Assembly: GCF_000760735.1 (NCBI RefSeq)
Contig: NZ_JMEX01000008.1
Span: forward strand, 838,018-902,017
Origin: Rhodococcoides fascians A44A
GTDB taxonomy: Bacteria > Actinomycetota > Actinomycetes > Mycobacteriales > Mycobacteriaceae
Length of the DNA: 64,000 bases
Direction: 5' to 3'
Part shown: positions 7,844 to 16,911 of the stretch, piece by piece
Numbering within the stretch: the first letter of the stretch is position 1
Layout of the letters: every line of letters starts with the position of its first letter
Made by a program: the position numbers and the translations under genes
The notes under the pieces: model-generated
Told to the model about the DNA's origin: nothing
Seen by the model: the letters and a program-made list of their open reading frames with translations, nothing else
The model's database searches: none

Positions 7844-9817
7844 ATGACGACCAGTACCCCTGAAGCCACTGAGAACGGCGCCGGGGAGACCTACCCGCCT
7901 TCGGCCGAGTTCGCGGCTCAGGCCAACGCGACGGCCGACCTCTACGACGACGCCGAGAAGGACCGACTGGCGTTCTGGGCCGAACAAGCGCGCCGGCTGC
8001 ACTGGCACACCCCGTTCACCGAGGTGCTCGACTGGTCCGATGCACCCGTCGCCAAGTGGTTCGGCGACGGCGAACTCAACGTCGCCTACAACTGCGTCGA
8101 CCGCCACGTCCTCGACGGCCACGGTGACCAGGTCGCCATCCACTGGGAAGGCGAACCGGGCGACAGCCGCGACGTCACCTACTCCGATCTCCTCGCCGAG
8201 GTCTCCCAGGCCGCGAACACCCTCACCGACCTCGGTCTCGTCGCCGGCGACCGCGTCGCGATCTACATGCCGATGATCCCCGAGGCCATCGTCTCCATCC
8301 TCGCGTGCGCACGCCTCGGCCTCACACACTCCGTCGTCTTCGCCGGATTCTCCGCCACCGCACTGCGCTCACGCATCGACGACGCCGAAGCCAAACTCGT
8401 CATCACCACCGACGGCCAGTGGCGACGCGGCAAGCCCGCGCCCATCAAAGAGACCGTCGACCACGCCGTCGACGGGGCAGCCGGCAGTGCATTCGAGAAC
8501 GCTGCCGCGTCAGTCGAGCATGTGCTCGTCGTCAAGCGCACCGACTCCGAGGTGGACTGGACCGAGGGCCGCGACCTGTGGTGGCACGAGAGCGTCGCGC
8601 AGGCATCGACAGAGCACCAGGCGCAGCCGTTCCCGGCCGAACACCCACTGTTCATCCTCTACACCTCCGGCACCACCGGTAAGCCCAAGGGCATCATCCA
8701 CACCTCCGGCGGATACCTGACGCAGACCTCCTACACCCACCACAACGTCTTCGACCACAAAGCAGGCAAGGACGTCTACTGGTGCACCGCCGACATCGGC
8801 TGGGTCACCGGGCACTCCTACATCGTCTACGGCCCGCTCTCCAACCGCGCCACCCAGGTCGTCTACGAGGGAACCCCCAATTCCCCCGACGAGCACCGGC
8901 ATTGGAACGTCATCGAGAAGTACAAGGTCTCGATCTACTACACCTCCCCCACCCTCGTGCGCACGTTCATGAAGTGGGGCAAGGAAATCCCCGAAGCACA
9001 CGACCTGACGAGCGTCCGCCTGCTCGGATCCGTCGGCGAACCCATCAACCCCGAAGCATGGCGATGGTTCCGCGACGTCGTCGGCGGCGGCACCGCCCCC
9101 ATCGTCGACACGTGGTGGCAGACCGAGACCGGGGCCATCATGATCTCCCCGCTCCCCGGCGTCACCTCCACCAAACCCGGATCGGCGATGACCCCACTAC
9201 CGGGCATCTCCGCCAAGATCGTCGACGACGACGCCAAGCCACTCGGCAACGGCGGCAACGGATATCTCGTCCTCGACCAGCCGTGGCCGTCGATGCTGCG
9301 CGGCATCTGGGGCGACATGGAACGGTACAAGGACACCTACTGGTCCCGCTACGCCGAAGAAGGCTGGTACTTCGCCGGTGACGGCGCCAAGTACGACGAC
9401 GACGGCGCCCTGTGGGTCCTCGGCCGCGTCGACGACGTCATGAACGTCTCCGGCCACCGCATCTCCACCAGCGAAGTCGAATCGGCACTCGTCAGCCACC
9501 ACGGCGTCGCCGAAGCAGCCGTCGTCGGAGCCGCCGACGAGACCACCGGCCAGGGCATCGTCGCGTTCGTCATCCTGCGTGCCGGAGTGGACAACACCGG
9601 CGACGAACTCATCGCCGAGCTCAAAGCACAGGTGTCGAAGGAGATCTCACCGATCGCCAAGCCACGCGAGATCTCCATCGTCCCCGAACTACCCAAGACC
9701 CGCTCCGGCAAGATCATGCGACGCCTCCTGCGCGACGTCGCCGAAGGCCGCGACCTGGGCGACACCTCCACCCTCGTCGATCCCAAGGTCTTCGAGGCAA
9801 TCAAGAAGGGCCGCTGA
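7844..9817 (+). CDS. acs: Acetyl-CoA synthetase (AMP-forming)
   Basis: A 657-residue enzyme that converts acetate, ATP and CoA to acetyl-CoA, AMP and PPi. The phosphate-binding motif YTSGTTGKPKG is at 273-283. The Acs-specific segment VDTWWQTETGA follows, then the hinge GRVDDVMNVSGHRIST. The C-terminal motif KTRSGKIMRR carries the catalytic Lys near 623, which is the residue controlled by reversible acetylation in known Acs proteins. Length and N-terminal block (FWAEQARRLHWHTPF) are typical of the family. It is transcribed alone, behind a perfect CRP site and ahead of a long bidirectional terminator. It matches Rv3667. Confidence 0.97.
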   Translation: MTTSTPEATENGAGETYPPSAEFAAQANATADLYDDAEKDRLAFWAEQARRLHWHTPFTEVLDWSDAPVAKWFGDGELNVAYNCVDRHVLDGHGDQVAIHWEGEPGDSRDVTYSDLLAEVSQAANTLTDLGLVAGDRVAIYMPMIPEAIVSILACARLGLTHSVVFAGFSATALRSRIDDAEAKLVITTDGQWRRGKPAPIKETVDHAVDGAAGSAFENAAASVEHVLVVKRTDSEVDWTEGRDLWWHESVAQASTEHQAQPFPAEHPLFILYTSGTTGKPKGIIHTSGGYLTQTSYTHHNVFDHKAGKDVYWCTADIGWVTGHSYIVYGPLSNRATQVVYEGTPNSPDEHRHWNVIEKYKVSIYYTSPTLVRTFMKWGKEIPEAHDLTSVRLLGSVGEPINPEAWRWFRDVVGGGTAPIVDTWWQTETGAIMISPLPGVTSTKPGSAMTPLPGISAKIVDDDAKPLGNGGNGYLVLDQPWPSMLRGIWGDMERYKDTYWSRYAEEGWYFAGDGAKYDDDGALWVLGRVDDVMNVSGHRISTSEVESALVSHHGVAEAAVVGAADETTGQGIVAFVILRAGVDNTGDELIAELKAQVSKEISPIAKPREISIVPELPKTRSGKIMRRLLRDVAEGRDLGDTSTLVDPKVFEAIKKGR

Positions 9818-9861
9818 CACTTTCGCTTTCAAATGGGTCACTCCGCAGGCTCCGCTCCTGC

Positions 9862-9920
9862 AAAATACCCCCGAGTTGTGCGTCCAGGACTCCTGGAACC
9901 GCACATCTCGGGGGTATTTT
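9862..9920. terminator. Long bidirectional terminator between acs and the MHS transporter gene
   Basis: Arms 9862-9882 (AAAATACCCCCGAG then TTGTGCG) and 9900-9920 pair over about 20 bp with one mismatch and end in a TTTT run on either strand. A second hairpin, TCCAGG/CCTGGA (9883-9897), sits in the loop. It separates two convergent genes. The sequence just before it (9836-9861) recurs at 41356-41381. Confidence 0.88.
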
Positions 9921-9933
9921 CGTCAGTCGAGCG

Positions 9934-11307
9934 TTACACGTTCTCGAGCTGCTGGTCCCTGGTTTCCTTCATCACGATCAGCGAGATCAGGGTCAGTGCA
10001 GCAACGATGGCCAGGTACACCCCGACCCATCCGACGCCGTAGCTCGAGACCAGCCAGGTGGCGATGAACGGTGCCACTGCGGCACCGAGGATCGAGCTGG
10101 TGTTGTACGAGATTCCCGAACCGGTGTACCGCACGTTCGTTGGGAACAGCTCGGGCAGAACAGCACTCATCGGGCCGAAGGTGAGACCCATCAAGCCGAG
10201 ACCGACGCACATGAAGACCAGCATGCGTCCGGCCGACGCGTTCTCCGGCGCCGCGAACCAGTGGAACGACAGACCGAACACGATGATCGCCGCGGTGATG
10301 ACGATCAGGGTGGGTCGACGGCCGTACTTGTCGGCGAGGATGCCTGCCACCGGAATCAGGGCTGCGAAGAACAGCACCGCGATCAGCTGCAGCTCGAGGA
10401 AATCGGTGTAGGCGATGGTGATCTTCGGACCGTTCACGTCGGAGACCTTGCCGGTTCCGTAGCTGACGACCCACGTGGTCATGATGTAGAACAGCGTGTA
10501 CGTCGCCAGCATCACGAACGTGCCGATGATCAGCTGACGCCAGCTCGTCTTGAAGACCTCGGCCAGCGGGGTCTTGACCTTCTGTCCGCGCTCGACGGCG
10601 AGCTTGAACACCGGGGTCTCCTCCAGCTTCAACCGCACGTACAGGCCGATGATGACCATGATCGCGCTCAGCAGGAACGGGATTCGCCACCCCCACGTCA
10701 GGAAGGCATGGTCGCTGCCGGACACCGCGGCGTCGTACCCGGTGAGGATGACGATCAACAGGAAGATGCCGTTGGCGAAGAAGAATCCGATCGGCGCACC
10801 CAGCTGCGGGTACATCGCAGCCCAGGCGCGCTTGCCCGGCTTCGCCGTCTCCGTCGCGAGCAGCGCAGCGCCACTCCACTCGCCGCCCAGACCGACACCC
10901 TGCGCGAAACGCATGAGGGCCAGCAGAGCAGGCGCGATGATGCCGACGGAGTCGTACGTCGGCAGCAGACCGATCAGGAACGTCGCGACACCCATCGTCA
11001 GCAGCGAGCCGACGAGGGTCGCCTTCCGCCCGATGCGGTCACCGAAATGGCCGAACAGAATGGACCCGATGGGACGCGCGACGAACGCGAGCCCGAACGT
11101 CGCGAACGACGCGAGCAACGCCGTCGTGTCGTTCCCGGCCGGGAAGAACAGCTTGGGGAAAACGAGAACCGCGGCGGTCGCGTAGATGTAGAAGTCGAAG
11201 AACTCGATCGACGTTCCGACCATCGAAGCCACGACGATACGAGACCGTGGTACCTCCGGGGCCGCCGCTACAGAGCCGTCACCTGGGACGGCCGGGGAAG
11301 TACTCAC
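9934..11307 (-). CDS. MFS transporter, metabolite:H+ symporter (MHS) family
   Basis: The 457-residue protein has 12 predicted hydrophobic segments. Family marks are the N-terminal GTSIEFFDFYIYATAA, the MFS loop GHFGDRIGRK, and RFAQGVGLGGEWSGAAL. These define the MHS group, which moves citrate, alpha-ketoglutarate, shikimate, proline/betaine or other small carboxylates with protons. The substrate cannot be told. It is convergent with acs and sits where M. tuberculosis has a protease gene (Rv3668c), so it is a local substitution. A carboxylate substrate would fit the neighbourhood of acs, but that is inference. Confidence 0.85.
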   Translation of the reverse strand: MSTSPAVPGDGSVAAAPEVPRSRIVVASMVGTSIEFFDFYIYATAAVLVFPKLFFPAGNDTTALLASFATFGLAFVARPIGSILFGHFGDRIGRKATLVGSLLTMGVATFLIGLLPTYDSVGIIAPALLALMRFAQGVGLGGEWSGAALLATETAKPGKRAWAAMYPQLGAPIGFFFANGIFLLIVILTGYDAAVSGSDHAFLTWGWRIPFLLSAIMVIIGLYVRLKLEETPVFKLAVERGQKVKTPLAEVFKTSWRQLIIGTFVMLATYTLFYIMTTWVVSYGTGKVSDVNGPKITIAYTDFLELQLIAVLFFAALIPVAGILADKYGRRPTLIVITAAIIVFGLSFHWFAAPENASAGRMLVFMCVGLGLMGLTFGPMSAVLPELFPTNVRYTGSGISYNTSSILGAAVAPFIATWLVSSYGVGWVGVYLAIVAALTLISLIVMKETRDQQLENV

Positions 11308-11494
11308 TGCCTGCGCTCCTGCGATTGCACTCGATATATGGGGGTATGTACAACTGGGAAGTTACCTGACAGCAACCTGAGAATTTCAGCGGATGCGTCG
11401 TTCCTGCAGCCACGACGCGTACGACCATGGGTCGGCACTAGTGTTAGGGCCGCAAGAACCAAACGATGCACCAGCAAGTGGAGGGGTCGAGAAG

Positions 11495-12016
11495 TTGAGC
11501 GATACCAATCGCGGCCAAGGCACCATTGCCAACGGCAAGAACGGCTACCCGGACGGGGTGCCGAACACCATCTCGTCCATCCCGTTGTCGGACGTCGACT
11601 ACCGCGCGCCCGGCACCGGCAGCATCGGCAACCTGGTCAAGGACGCGACGACGCAGGTGTCGACGCTGGTGCGCGCCGAGGTCGAGCTGGCCAAGGCCGA
11701 GGTCACCGGTGAGATCAAGAAGGGTCTGCAGGGCAGCCTGTTCTTCCTGCTCGCGCTCGCGGTTCTGATCTTCAGTGCGTTCTTCTTCTTCTTCTTCGCC
11801 GCGGAGACGCTCGACATCTGGCTGCCCAGGTGGGCCGCGTTCCTGATCGTCTTCGTGTTCATGCTGCTCGTCGCTGCACTGTTCGGCTTCCTCGGCTACC
11901 TGCGCGTCAAGAAGCTGCGCAAGCCCGAGAAGACCATCGACTCGCTCAAGCAGGCGTCGACGGTGCTGCCGAACCAGCACGAGAGCACTCCCGGCATCCC
12001 CGGTTACAAGAAGTAG
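11495..12016 (+). CDS. Actinobacterial holin-X / phage-holin-like membrane protein (Rv3669 type)
   Basis: The TTG at 11495 is chosen because GGAGGGG lies 8 nt upstream and the product (173 residues) matches the 172 residues of Rv3669. A polar N-terminus leads into an amphipathic helix with LVRAEVELAKAEV, then two long transmembrane helices, the first ending in a run of six Phe, and a basic tail with VKKLRKPEKT. This is the pattern of the phage-holin III / DUF1469 family. No lytic role is known in the chromosome. The gene is 18 bp upstream of the hydrolase at 12035 and is probably cotranscribed with it. Confidence 0.78.
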   Translation: MSDTNRGQGTIANGKNGYPDGVPNTISSIPLSDVDYRAPGTGSIGNLVKDATTQVSTLVRAEVELAKAEVTGEIKKGLQGSLFFLLALAVLIFSAFFFFFFAAETLDIWLPRWAAFLIVFVFMLLVAALFGFLGYLRVKKLRKPEKTIDSLKQASTVLPNQHESTPGIPGYKK

Positions 12017-12034
12017 CGGCGGCACGCACCGAAC

Positions 12035-12976
12035 ATGAGCCAGCCCGACCCGTCGACGGTGCGTTTCGCCGGCCCCTGGACGCACCGGGACGTACATGCC
12101 AACGGCATCCGCTTCCACGTCGTCGAGGCAGCTGATTCACCTGCCGACGGCCCTCTCGTGGTGCTGCTGCACGGCTTCGCCGACTTCTGGTGGTCCTGGC
12201 GTCACCAGCTCACGTCGCTGACCGAAGCCGGCTACCGCGCAGTCGCCGTCGACCTACGCGGATACGGGGACAGCGACAAGCCACCCCGCGGATACGACGG
12301 ATGGACGCTGGCGGGCGACGTCGTCGGCCTCATCAGGGCTCTCGGTCATTCGCGGGCTGCACTCGTCGGGCACGCCGACGGCGGACTCGTGTGCTGGGCC
12401 ACGGCCGCGTTGCACCCCAGGATGGTGAGCGCGATCGGCCTGGTCGGGTCGCCGCACCCGATCGCGCTACGTCGGTCGGTACTTCGCGACAAGGCACAGC
12501 GACGAGCCCTTCTGCCGTTCTTTCTGCGCTATCAAGTGCCTCTCGTGCCGGAGCGTTCCCTGACGAAGAAGAACGGTGAGGCCGTCGAGCAGCTGTTCAG
12601 GTCGCGGACCAGCCCTGCCTGGCAGGGCACCGAGGAATGCACCGACGCCGTGACCCAGCTGCGGTCCGCGATCCGCATCGCCGGTGCCGCGCACTGTGCG
12701 CTCGAATATCAGCGGTGGGCGTTCCGCAGCCAGTTCCGCGGCGACGGCCGTCGTTTCATGAAGGCGATGGACACGTCGCTGGACATCCCCGCGCTGCAGA
12801 TTCGCGGCGAACTGGACCCGTACGTCCTGGCCCGCACCGTCCACGGCGACGTCGGATGGGCACCGCAGCGGCGTCTGCACACCGTTCTCGGCGCCGGTCA
12901 CTATGCGCACCAGGAGTCGCCCGGTGAGGTCACCGATCAGCTGAAGGAGCTCCTGGAGTCGTCCGGCCTCCGCTGA
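12035..12976 (+). CDS. ephE: Alpha/beta hydrolase, EphE-like (epoxide hydrolase family, nucleophile altered)
   Basis: The 313-residue protein has the epoxide hydrolase oxyanion segment LLHGFADFWWSW (HGF at 46-48) and the VDLRGYGDSDKP block. The C-terminal acid/base segment is RGELDPY followed by GAGHYAHQESP (catalytic His). At the nucleophile elbow the usual GHDxGG reads GHADGG (112-117): Ala occupies the canonical nucleophile position and Asp is one residue later. Classical epoxide hydrolysis is therefore doubtful unless Asp115 takes over. It follows the holin-like gene and is convergent with marP, as in Rv3670-Rv3671c. Confidence 0.85.
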   Translation: MSQPDPSTVRFAGPWTHRDVHANGIRFHVVEAADSPADGPLVVLLHGFADFWWSWRHQLTSLTEAGYRAVAVDLRGYGDSDKPPRGYDGWTLAGDVVGLIRALGHSRAALVGHADGGLVCWATAALHPRMVSAIGLVGSPHPIALRRSVLRDKAQRRALLPFFLRYQVPLVPERSLTKKNGEAVEQLFRSRTSPAWQGTEECTDAVTQLRSAIRIAGAAHCALEYQRWAFRSQFRGDGRRFMKAMDTSLDIPALQIRGELDPYVLARTVHGDVGWAPQRRLHTVLGAGHYAHQESPGEVTDQLKELLESSGLR

Positions 12977-12982
12977 CCCGCA

Positions 12983-14173
12983 TCAGACGATGCACGCTCC
13001 CGTACCCACCGGCACCGGGGCGTTCATGCTCTGCGCGAGTTCGTCGGCAATCTCGGCTGCGGTCAACACGAAGCCGGTGTCTGGGTCGTCCACGGCAGCG
13101 CCGAAGACCAAGCCCAGAACCTGCCCGTCCTCGGTGACGAGCGGGCCACCGGAGTTGCCCTGCCGGACGGTGCCGCGGACGGTGTACACCTGACGCTCGA
13201 CGGTTCCGGTGCGGTAGATGTCCGGGCCGTTGAGGTTGAGCATCTCGCGCACCCGCGCCGGGCTGGCCGTGTACGGACCGCCGCCCGGGTAGCCGAGAAC
13301 GATCGCGCTCTCGCCGGACACCGCAGGATCGGGAGCGAAGTTCAGAACCGGCGCCTGCAGCCCGGGCACGCGAAGGATCGCCACGTCCTCCTCGGGATCG
13401 AACAGGACGACGTCGGCATCGAGGACGGTACCGAGCGAGTCGACGGTGACTCCGTCTGTGCCCGCGACCACGTGGGCGTTGGTCATCACCAGTTCCGGCG
13501 CGACGACGAATCCCGATCCTTCGAGCGCTTTCTGGCAGCTCGGCGCGACACCGCTGATCTTCAGCACACTCTCGTGCAGCTGGTCCACGACGGGGCTGGC
13601 CTGCAGAGCCGGATCGGGTATGTCGACGTTCGCTACCGGGGTGCGGCCGAACGGTCCGATGACGTCGGGCAGACCCGACGTGTCGAGCAGTGCGGAGAAC
13701 TCCTTGGGGACCTCGCGAAGCCACCCGGGCGCGACGTCGTCGACCTTTCCGAGCACCGTCGATCCGCGCACGGCACTGGCTACCTCCGGTTGCGACGACG
13801 ACGTCAGCGGGATGGCGAGCAACCACGCCGCCGCGAGCACCGCAACGGCCTGCAGCCCAGCGCCGACGACGCTGTCCACCGATCGTGCTCCGCGAGAATG
13901 CATTCCGCTGCGCAATGCCCGGCCCAACACCATTCCCGACACTTCACCGACGATCACCAGCACAACGATCAGCGCGATCCCGACGAGCACACGCATACGT
14001 GACCCGTCCACGTGAACCAACACGTGGGGGGCGATCAGGATGCCCGCGACCGCACCGAGCACCACACCCAGAAACGCCATCGCCGACGCCACCGCGCCCT
14101 GCCGCCATCCCGAGGATGCCGCCACCAGCGCGACGCCGAGGACGATGATGTCGACCCATGTCGAACCGGTCAC
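12983..14173 (-). CDS. marP: Membrane-anchored periplasmic serine protease MarP
   Basis: 396 residues: four N-terminal transmembrane helices (about 8-125) of the CvpA type, then a chymotrypsin-like protease domain. The catalytic triad is His234 (TNAHVV), Asp263 (EEDVAIL) and Ser341 (GNSGGP). Cys213 and Cys394 correspond to the pair that forms a regulatory disulfide in M. tuberculosis MarP (Rv3671c), which is required for acid resistance and cleaves cell-wall substrates. The GTG start overlaps the upstream Nudix stop as GTGA. It is the last gene of the coupled nth-tlpA-nudix-marP operon. Confidence 0.93.
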   Translation of the reverse strand: MTGSTWVDIIVLGVALVAASSGWRQGAVASAMAFLGVVLGAVAGILIAPHVLVHVDGSRMRVLVGIALIVVLVIVGEVSGMVLGRALRSGMHSRGARSVDSVVGAGLQAVAVLAAAWLLAIPLTSSSQPEVASAVRGSTVLGKVDDVAPGWLREVPKEFSALLDTSGLPDVIGPFGRTPVANVDIPDPALQASPVVDQLHESVLKISGVAPSCQKALEGSGFVVAPELVMTNAHVVAGTDGVTVDSLGTVLDADVVLFDPEEDVAILRVPGLQAPVLNFAPDPAVSGESAIVLGYPGGGPYTASPARVREMLNLNGPDIYRTGTVERQVYTVRGTVRQGNSGGPLVTEDGQVLGLVFGAAVDDPDTGFVLTAAEIADELAQSMNAPVPVGTGACIV

Positions 14174-14880
14174 TGGTCCAGACCCTCCCCTACTGTGGCC
14201 AAACTCGTCTCCAGATCACGGATGTCGTCGGTGTCCCAGTCCAGTTCCCACCCGGACACCGCGAGCAGGCCTGCCAGAATACCGCCGGTGAAGCCCCACA
14301 CCAGCATCCCGTCGACCGCGAATGCGGGGCCTTGATATCCCGCCGGGTGTCGGACCTGGAATCGGTTGTCGGGATCGATCAACGACCGGATGGGCACGCG
14401 CACCACCCGCGCGGCCTCGGCGGTGTCCACGACGCCGACCTCGCTGGGGTTGCGCCAGTACGCGAGCACCGGGACGACGTCGAACCTCGACGGCGGCACG
14501 TAGATGCCGGGCAGGGTGGCGAGCGGTTCGACGCCTCCCGGGTCGAGGCCGGTCTCCTCGACCGCTTCGCGCAGAGCCGTCGCGACCGGCGAATCGTCCT
14601 CGGGATCGGTGGCCCCTCCCGGGAAAGCCACCTGACCACTGTGTTGACGCAACGTCGCTGCTCGCTGAGTCAGAAGCACGTCCGCATCGGCAGGCACTCC
14701 GCCCTGCGCCGTCGGGTCCGCATCCTCCGAACCACCGAACAGCACCAACACCGATGCCGCACGCACGATCGCGCCGTCGGGCGCCGTACGTTCGAGCACC
14801 GGATTGGTACCCGTCGTGTCGATCAAGCCTCGTTCGCCACTCGCTGCGTCGACGACTTTCCTCAACCACTGCGGAGTCAT
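14170..14880 (-). CDS. Nudix hydrolase, CoA pyrophosphatase type
   Basis: The ATG at 14880 overlaps the preceding stop as ATGA and yields 236 residues; longer upstream frames lack similarity. The UPF0035 motif LLTQRAATLRQHSGQVAFPGG leads straight into a Nudix box ending REAVEETGL, the arrangement seen in CoA pyrophosphatases (NUDT7/CoA-specific group). The first acidic residue of the box is Asp rather than Glu. It likely hydrolyses CoA or a related dinucleotide to 4'-phosphopantetheine and adenosine bisphosphate. It matches Rv3672c. Confidence 0.87.
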   Translation of the reverse strand: MTPQWLRKVVDAASGERGLIDTTGTNPVLERTAPDGAIVRAASVLVLFGGSEDADPTAQGGVPADADVLLTQRAATLRQHSGQVAFPGGATDPEDDSPVATALREAVEETGLDPGGVEPLATLPGIYVPPSRFDVVPVLAYWRNPSEVGVVDTAEAARVVRVPIRSLIDPDNRFQVRHPAGYQGPAFAVDGMLVWGFTGGILAGLLAVSGWELDWDTDDIRDLETSLATVGEGLDQ

Positions 14881-15536
14881 CGGCTGATTCCGAGCCCCGC
14901 GGACACGGCGTCGTCGATCTCCTGAACACTGTCGAACGGTTGTGGCAGCACCTCGGCGACATTGCCATCCGCGCCCACGAGAATCGACACGGGGAGCACA
15001 TTCGGTGCGCCGACGGCTGCTGCTATGCGCCCTGCCCCGTCCTGCACACCCGGCAACGTCACCCCGTAATCGGCGAGCTTCGTCAGCCCGTTCGACTCGT
15101 TCCGGTCCTGGTGCACGGTCAACACCGTGACCCGTCCCTGCATCTGCGACGCGTACTCCTGCAGATGCGGCAACTCCTGCGCGCACGGACCGCACCAGTA
15201 CGCCCACAGGTTGATCAACGTCGGAGCCCCCGCGAGAGCGCGGCCCAGATCCACCTGCGAACCGTCACCGATGCACTCGAGCACGATCCCGGCCAACGGA
15301 CCGGACGAGTCGTTCTCGGCGGACGGCGCCGGGCAACTCTGCAACCCGGCACGCTCACGCAGCGGGGCAAGCGCCTCGGCGGTGTCCGCGGACCGCCGCT
15401 CCTCGACGACCGGCGCACCCTGCCCGGGCATCCCCGTCACCGGCTCCGGATCGTCGCCGCGCGGCCAGATCGCGTAGACCAACGCCACGACCACCAGCAA
15501 CGCCGCCAACGACCACCTCGCCGCAGACCCCGTCAC
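14877..15536 (-). CDS. Membrane-anchored TlpA/ResA-like thioredoxin
   Basis: The GTG at 15536 overlaps the nth stop as GTGA, giving 219 residues. A signal anchor ([16 protein letters not shown]) is followed by an extracytoplasmic thioredoxin domain with the redox motif WCGPC in [13 protein letters not shown] and a cis-Pro loop NVLPVS. Two further Cys residues (in LQSCPAP and LECIGD) precede the domain. It probably reduces disulfides outside the membrane. It sits upstream of marP, whose two Cys residues form a disulfide, so a redox link is possible but unproven. It matches Rv3673c. Confidence 0.87.
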   Translation of the reverse strand: MTGSAARWSLAALLVVVALVYAIWPRGDDPEPVTGMPGQGAPVVEERRSADTAEALAPLRERAGLQSCPAPSAENDSSGPLAGIVLECIGDGSQVDLGRALAGAPTLINLWAYWCGPCAQELPHLQEYASQMQGRVTVLTVHQDRNESNGLTKLADYGVTLPGVQDGAGRIAAAVGAPNVLPVSILVGADGNVAEVLPQPFDSVQEIDDAVSAGLGISR

Positions 15537-16333
15537 CGCGGCCCCCCACCAGATCGTTCCGCAGACTCTGGCTCCACTCCTGCCAACTCGAGGAGGTGGT
15601 CCGTTTCCGGGCCCTTCACGAGCGCCGCTGCCTCCACCTTGTCGGTCGGGCCGAGGCCGTAGGAAGGACAGTCCTTGGCGAGGACGCAGACACCGCACGC
15701 AGGCTTGCGGGCGTGGCACACGCGGCGTCCGTGGAAGATCACGCGGTGGCTGAGCAGTGTCCATTCCTTGCGCTCGATCAGCGCGCCGACGGCATGCTCG
15801 ACTTTCACCGGATCCTCCTCGTCGGTCCACTGCCACCGTCGGACGAGTCGGCCGAAGTGGGTGTCGACGGTGATCCCCGGTACGTCGAACGCGTTCCCCA
15901 GCACGACGTTTGCGGTCTTTCGTCCGATTCCGGGGAGCGTGACGAGGTCCTTCAAGCGAGCCGGGACCTGACCGTCGAACTTCTCCAGCAGGGCGGATCC
16001 GAGTCCGATCAGCGAGTTCGCCTTGTTTCGGTAGAAGCCGGTGGTGCGGATGTACTCCTCAAGTTCCGTTCTGTCGGCTTCGGCGTAATCCTTGGCAGTG
16101 CGATATCTCACGAATAGCGCCGGAGTAACCATGTTGACGCGTTTGTCGGTGCACTGCGCCGACAGAATGGTGGCGACGGCCAGTTCGAGGGGGTTGGTGA
16201 AGTCGAGTTCGCAGTAGACGTGCGGAAACGCGACGGCGAGCTCTCGGTTCATTCGTCGCGCTCGGCGTTTGAGCCCCAATGCGGTCTCTTCGCGTTTGCG
16301 CACGTCGAGCGCCGACGGAGCTGTCGATTTCAC
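15533..16333 (-). CDS. nth: Endonuclease III (DNA glycosylase/AP lyase)
   Basis: The 266-residue enzyme removes oxidised pyrimidines from DNA and cleaves the abasic site. The helix-hairpin-helix [12 protein letters not shown] carries catalytic Lys139, and VDTHFGRL carries Asp157. Near the C-terminus the 4Fe-4S cluster motif C-x6-C-x2-C-x5-C is intact ([17 protein letters not shown]). The start used is GTG 16333; an internal start nearer [10 protein letters not shown] is possible. It is the first gene of a four-gene operon with overlaps at every junction. Confidence 0.94.
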   Translation of the reverse strand: MKSTAPSALDVRKREETALGLKRRARRMNRELAVAFPHVYCELDFTNPLELAVATILSAQCTDKRVNMVTPALFVRYRTAKDYAEADRTELEEYIRTTGFYRNKANSLIGLGSALLEKFDGQVPARLKDLVTLPGIGRKTANVVLGNAFDVPGITVDTHFGRLVRRWQWTDEEDPVKVEHAVGALIERKEWTLLSHRVIFHGRRVCHARKPACGVCVLAKDCPSYGLGPTDKVEAAALVKGPETDHLLELAGVEPESAERSGGGPR

Positions 16334-16413
16334 TCCACAACTGTACGGACAAGAATCTGCAACGAATCGGCCCTGTGTTCTTATCGAGACCTTTTCGGTG
16401 TTTACTGCTCGGT

Positions 16414-16665
16414 ATGCAAGGACTCGCCGTAGTGCTCTTCCCTGTGCTCCTGATGTTGTTCGCCCTCGCCATGGAGCGCGTGGAGTTCCGCTTGAGCAAG
16501 CTCGGTGTCCGCGAACAAGAAGTGCAGGAGTTCCTCGATCAGGCCAGCACCTCCGAAGTCGCGACCCTCGCGAACGAGGGCATGCCGCACGCTCTCGCTC
16601 GCTTCAACAGCCGCAAGCGTCGTACCCCGGCATCCGAAGAACTCGCGGATCAGCGCGCAAGCTGA
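16414..16665 (+). CDS. Small membrane protein, Rv3675 type
   Basis: 83 residues from the ATG at 16414. One N-terminal transmembrane helix ([19 protein letters not shown]) is followed by a polar tail rich in Glu, Gln and Arg with [19 protein letters not shown]. No enzymatic motif is present. It is divergent from nth, with 80 bp between starts, and upstream of crp in the same order as M. tuberculosis Rv3674c-Rv3675-Rv3676. The function is unknown. Confidence 0.75.
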   Translation: MQGLAVVLFPVLLMLFALAMERVEFRLSKLGVREQEVQEFLDQASTSEVATLANEGMPHALARFNSRKRRTPASEELADQRAS

Positions 16666-16760
16666 GCCCGAAATGTCGCATTTCCGATGAACAGCGGCTG
16701 AACAATTCGTTTAGTTCACAACCTTCACGGCACGTCGGTGGTGCCGATCACTCGTTATCC

Positions 16761-16788
16761 ATCTCGGCGAAGTAGACTTCACCGAGAT
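16761..16788. promoter_or_regulatory. 28-bp near-perfect palindrome in the crp upstream region
   Basis: Arms ATCTCGGCGAAGT (16761-16773) and ACTTCACCGAGAT (16776-16788) are complementary with a single mismatch, around a 2-bp AG centre. It lies 124 bp before the crp GTG. The tiny loop suits an operator for a dimeric protein better than a terminator, and no T run follows. It does not match the CRP consensus, so it is not simple autoregulation. Confidence 0.6.
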
Positions 16789-16911
16789 AATTGTCATGTT
16801 TGATTACTGACGTGAGCTCGTCGAGCCTCAGGCTCGCCGGGAGCACGTAAGCGAGAAACGCCTTTCGTCGACGCGGGTGACCACGCCGGCGACATCCCAA
16901 AAGGAGCGCAA

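Noticed and set aside
9412-11712. A 766-codon plus-strand open frame covering the end of acs and the whole MHS gene
   Set aside because: Its product is Arg/His/Asp-rich low-complexity sequence with no family resemblance. It runs antisense to a clear MFS protein, a common artefact in GC-rich DNA.
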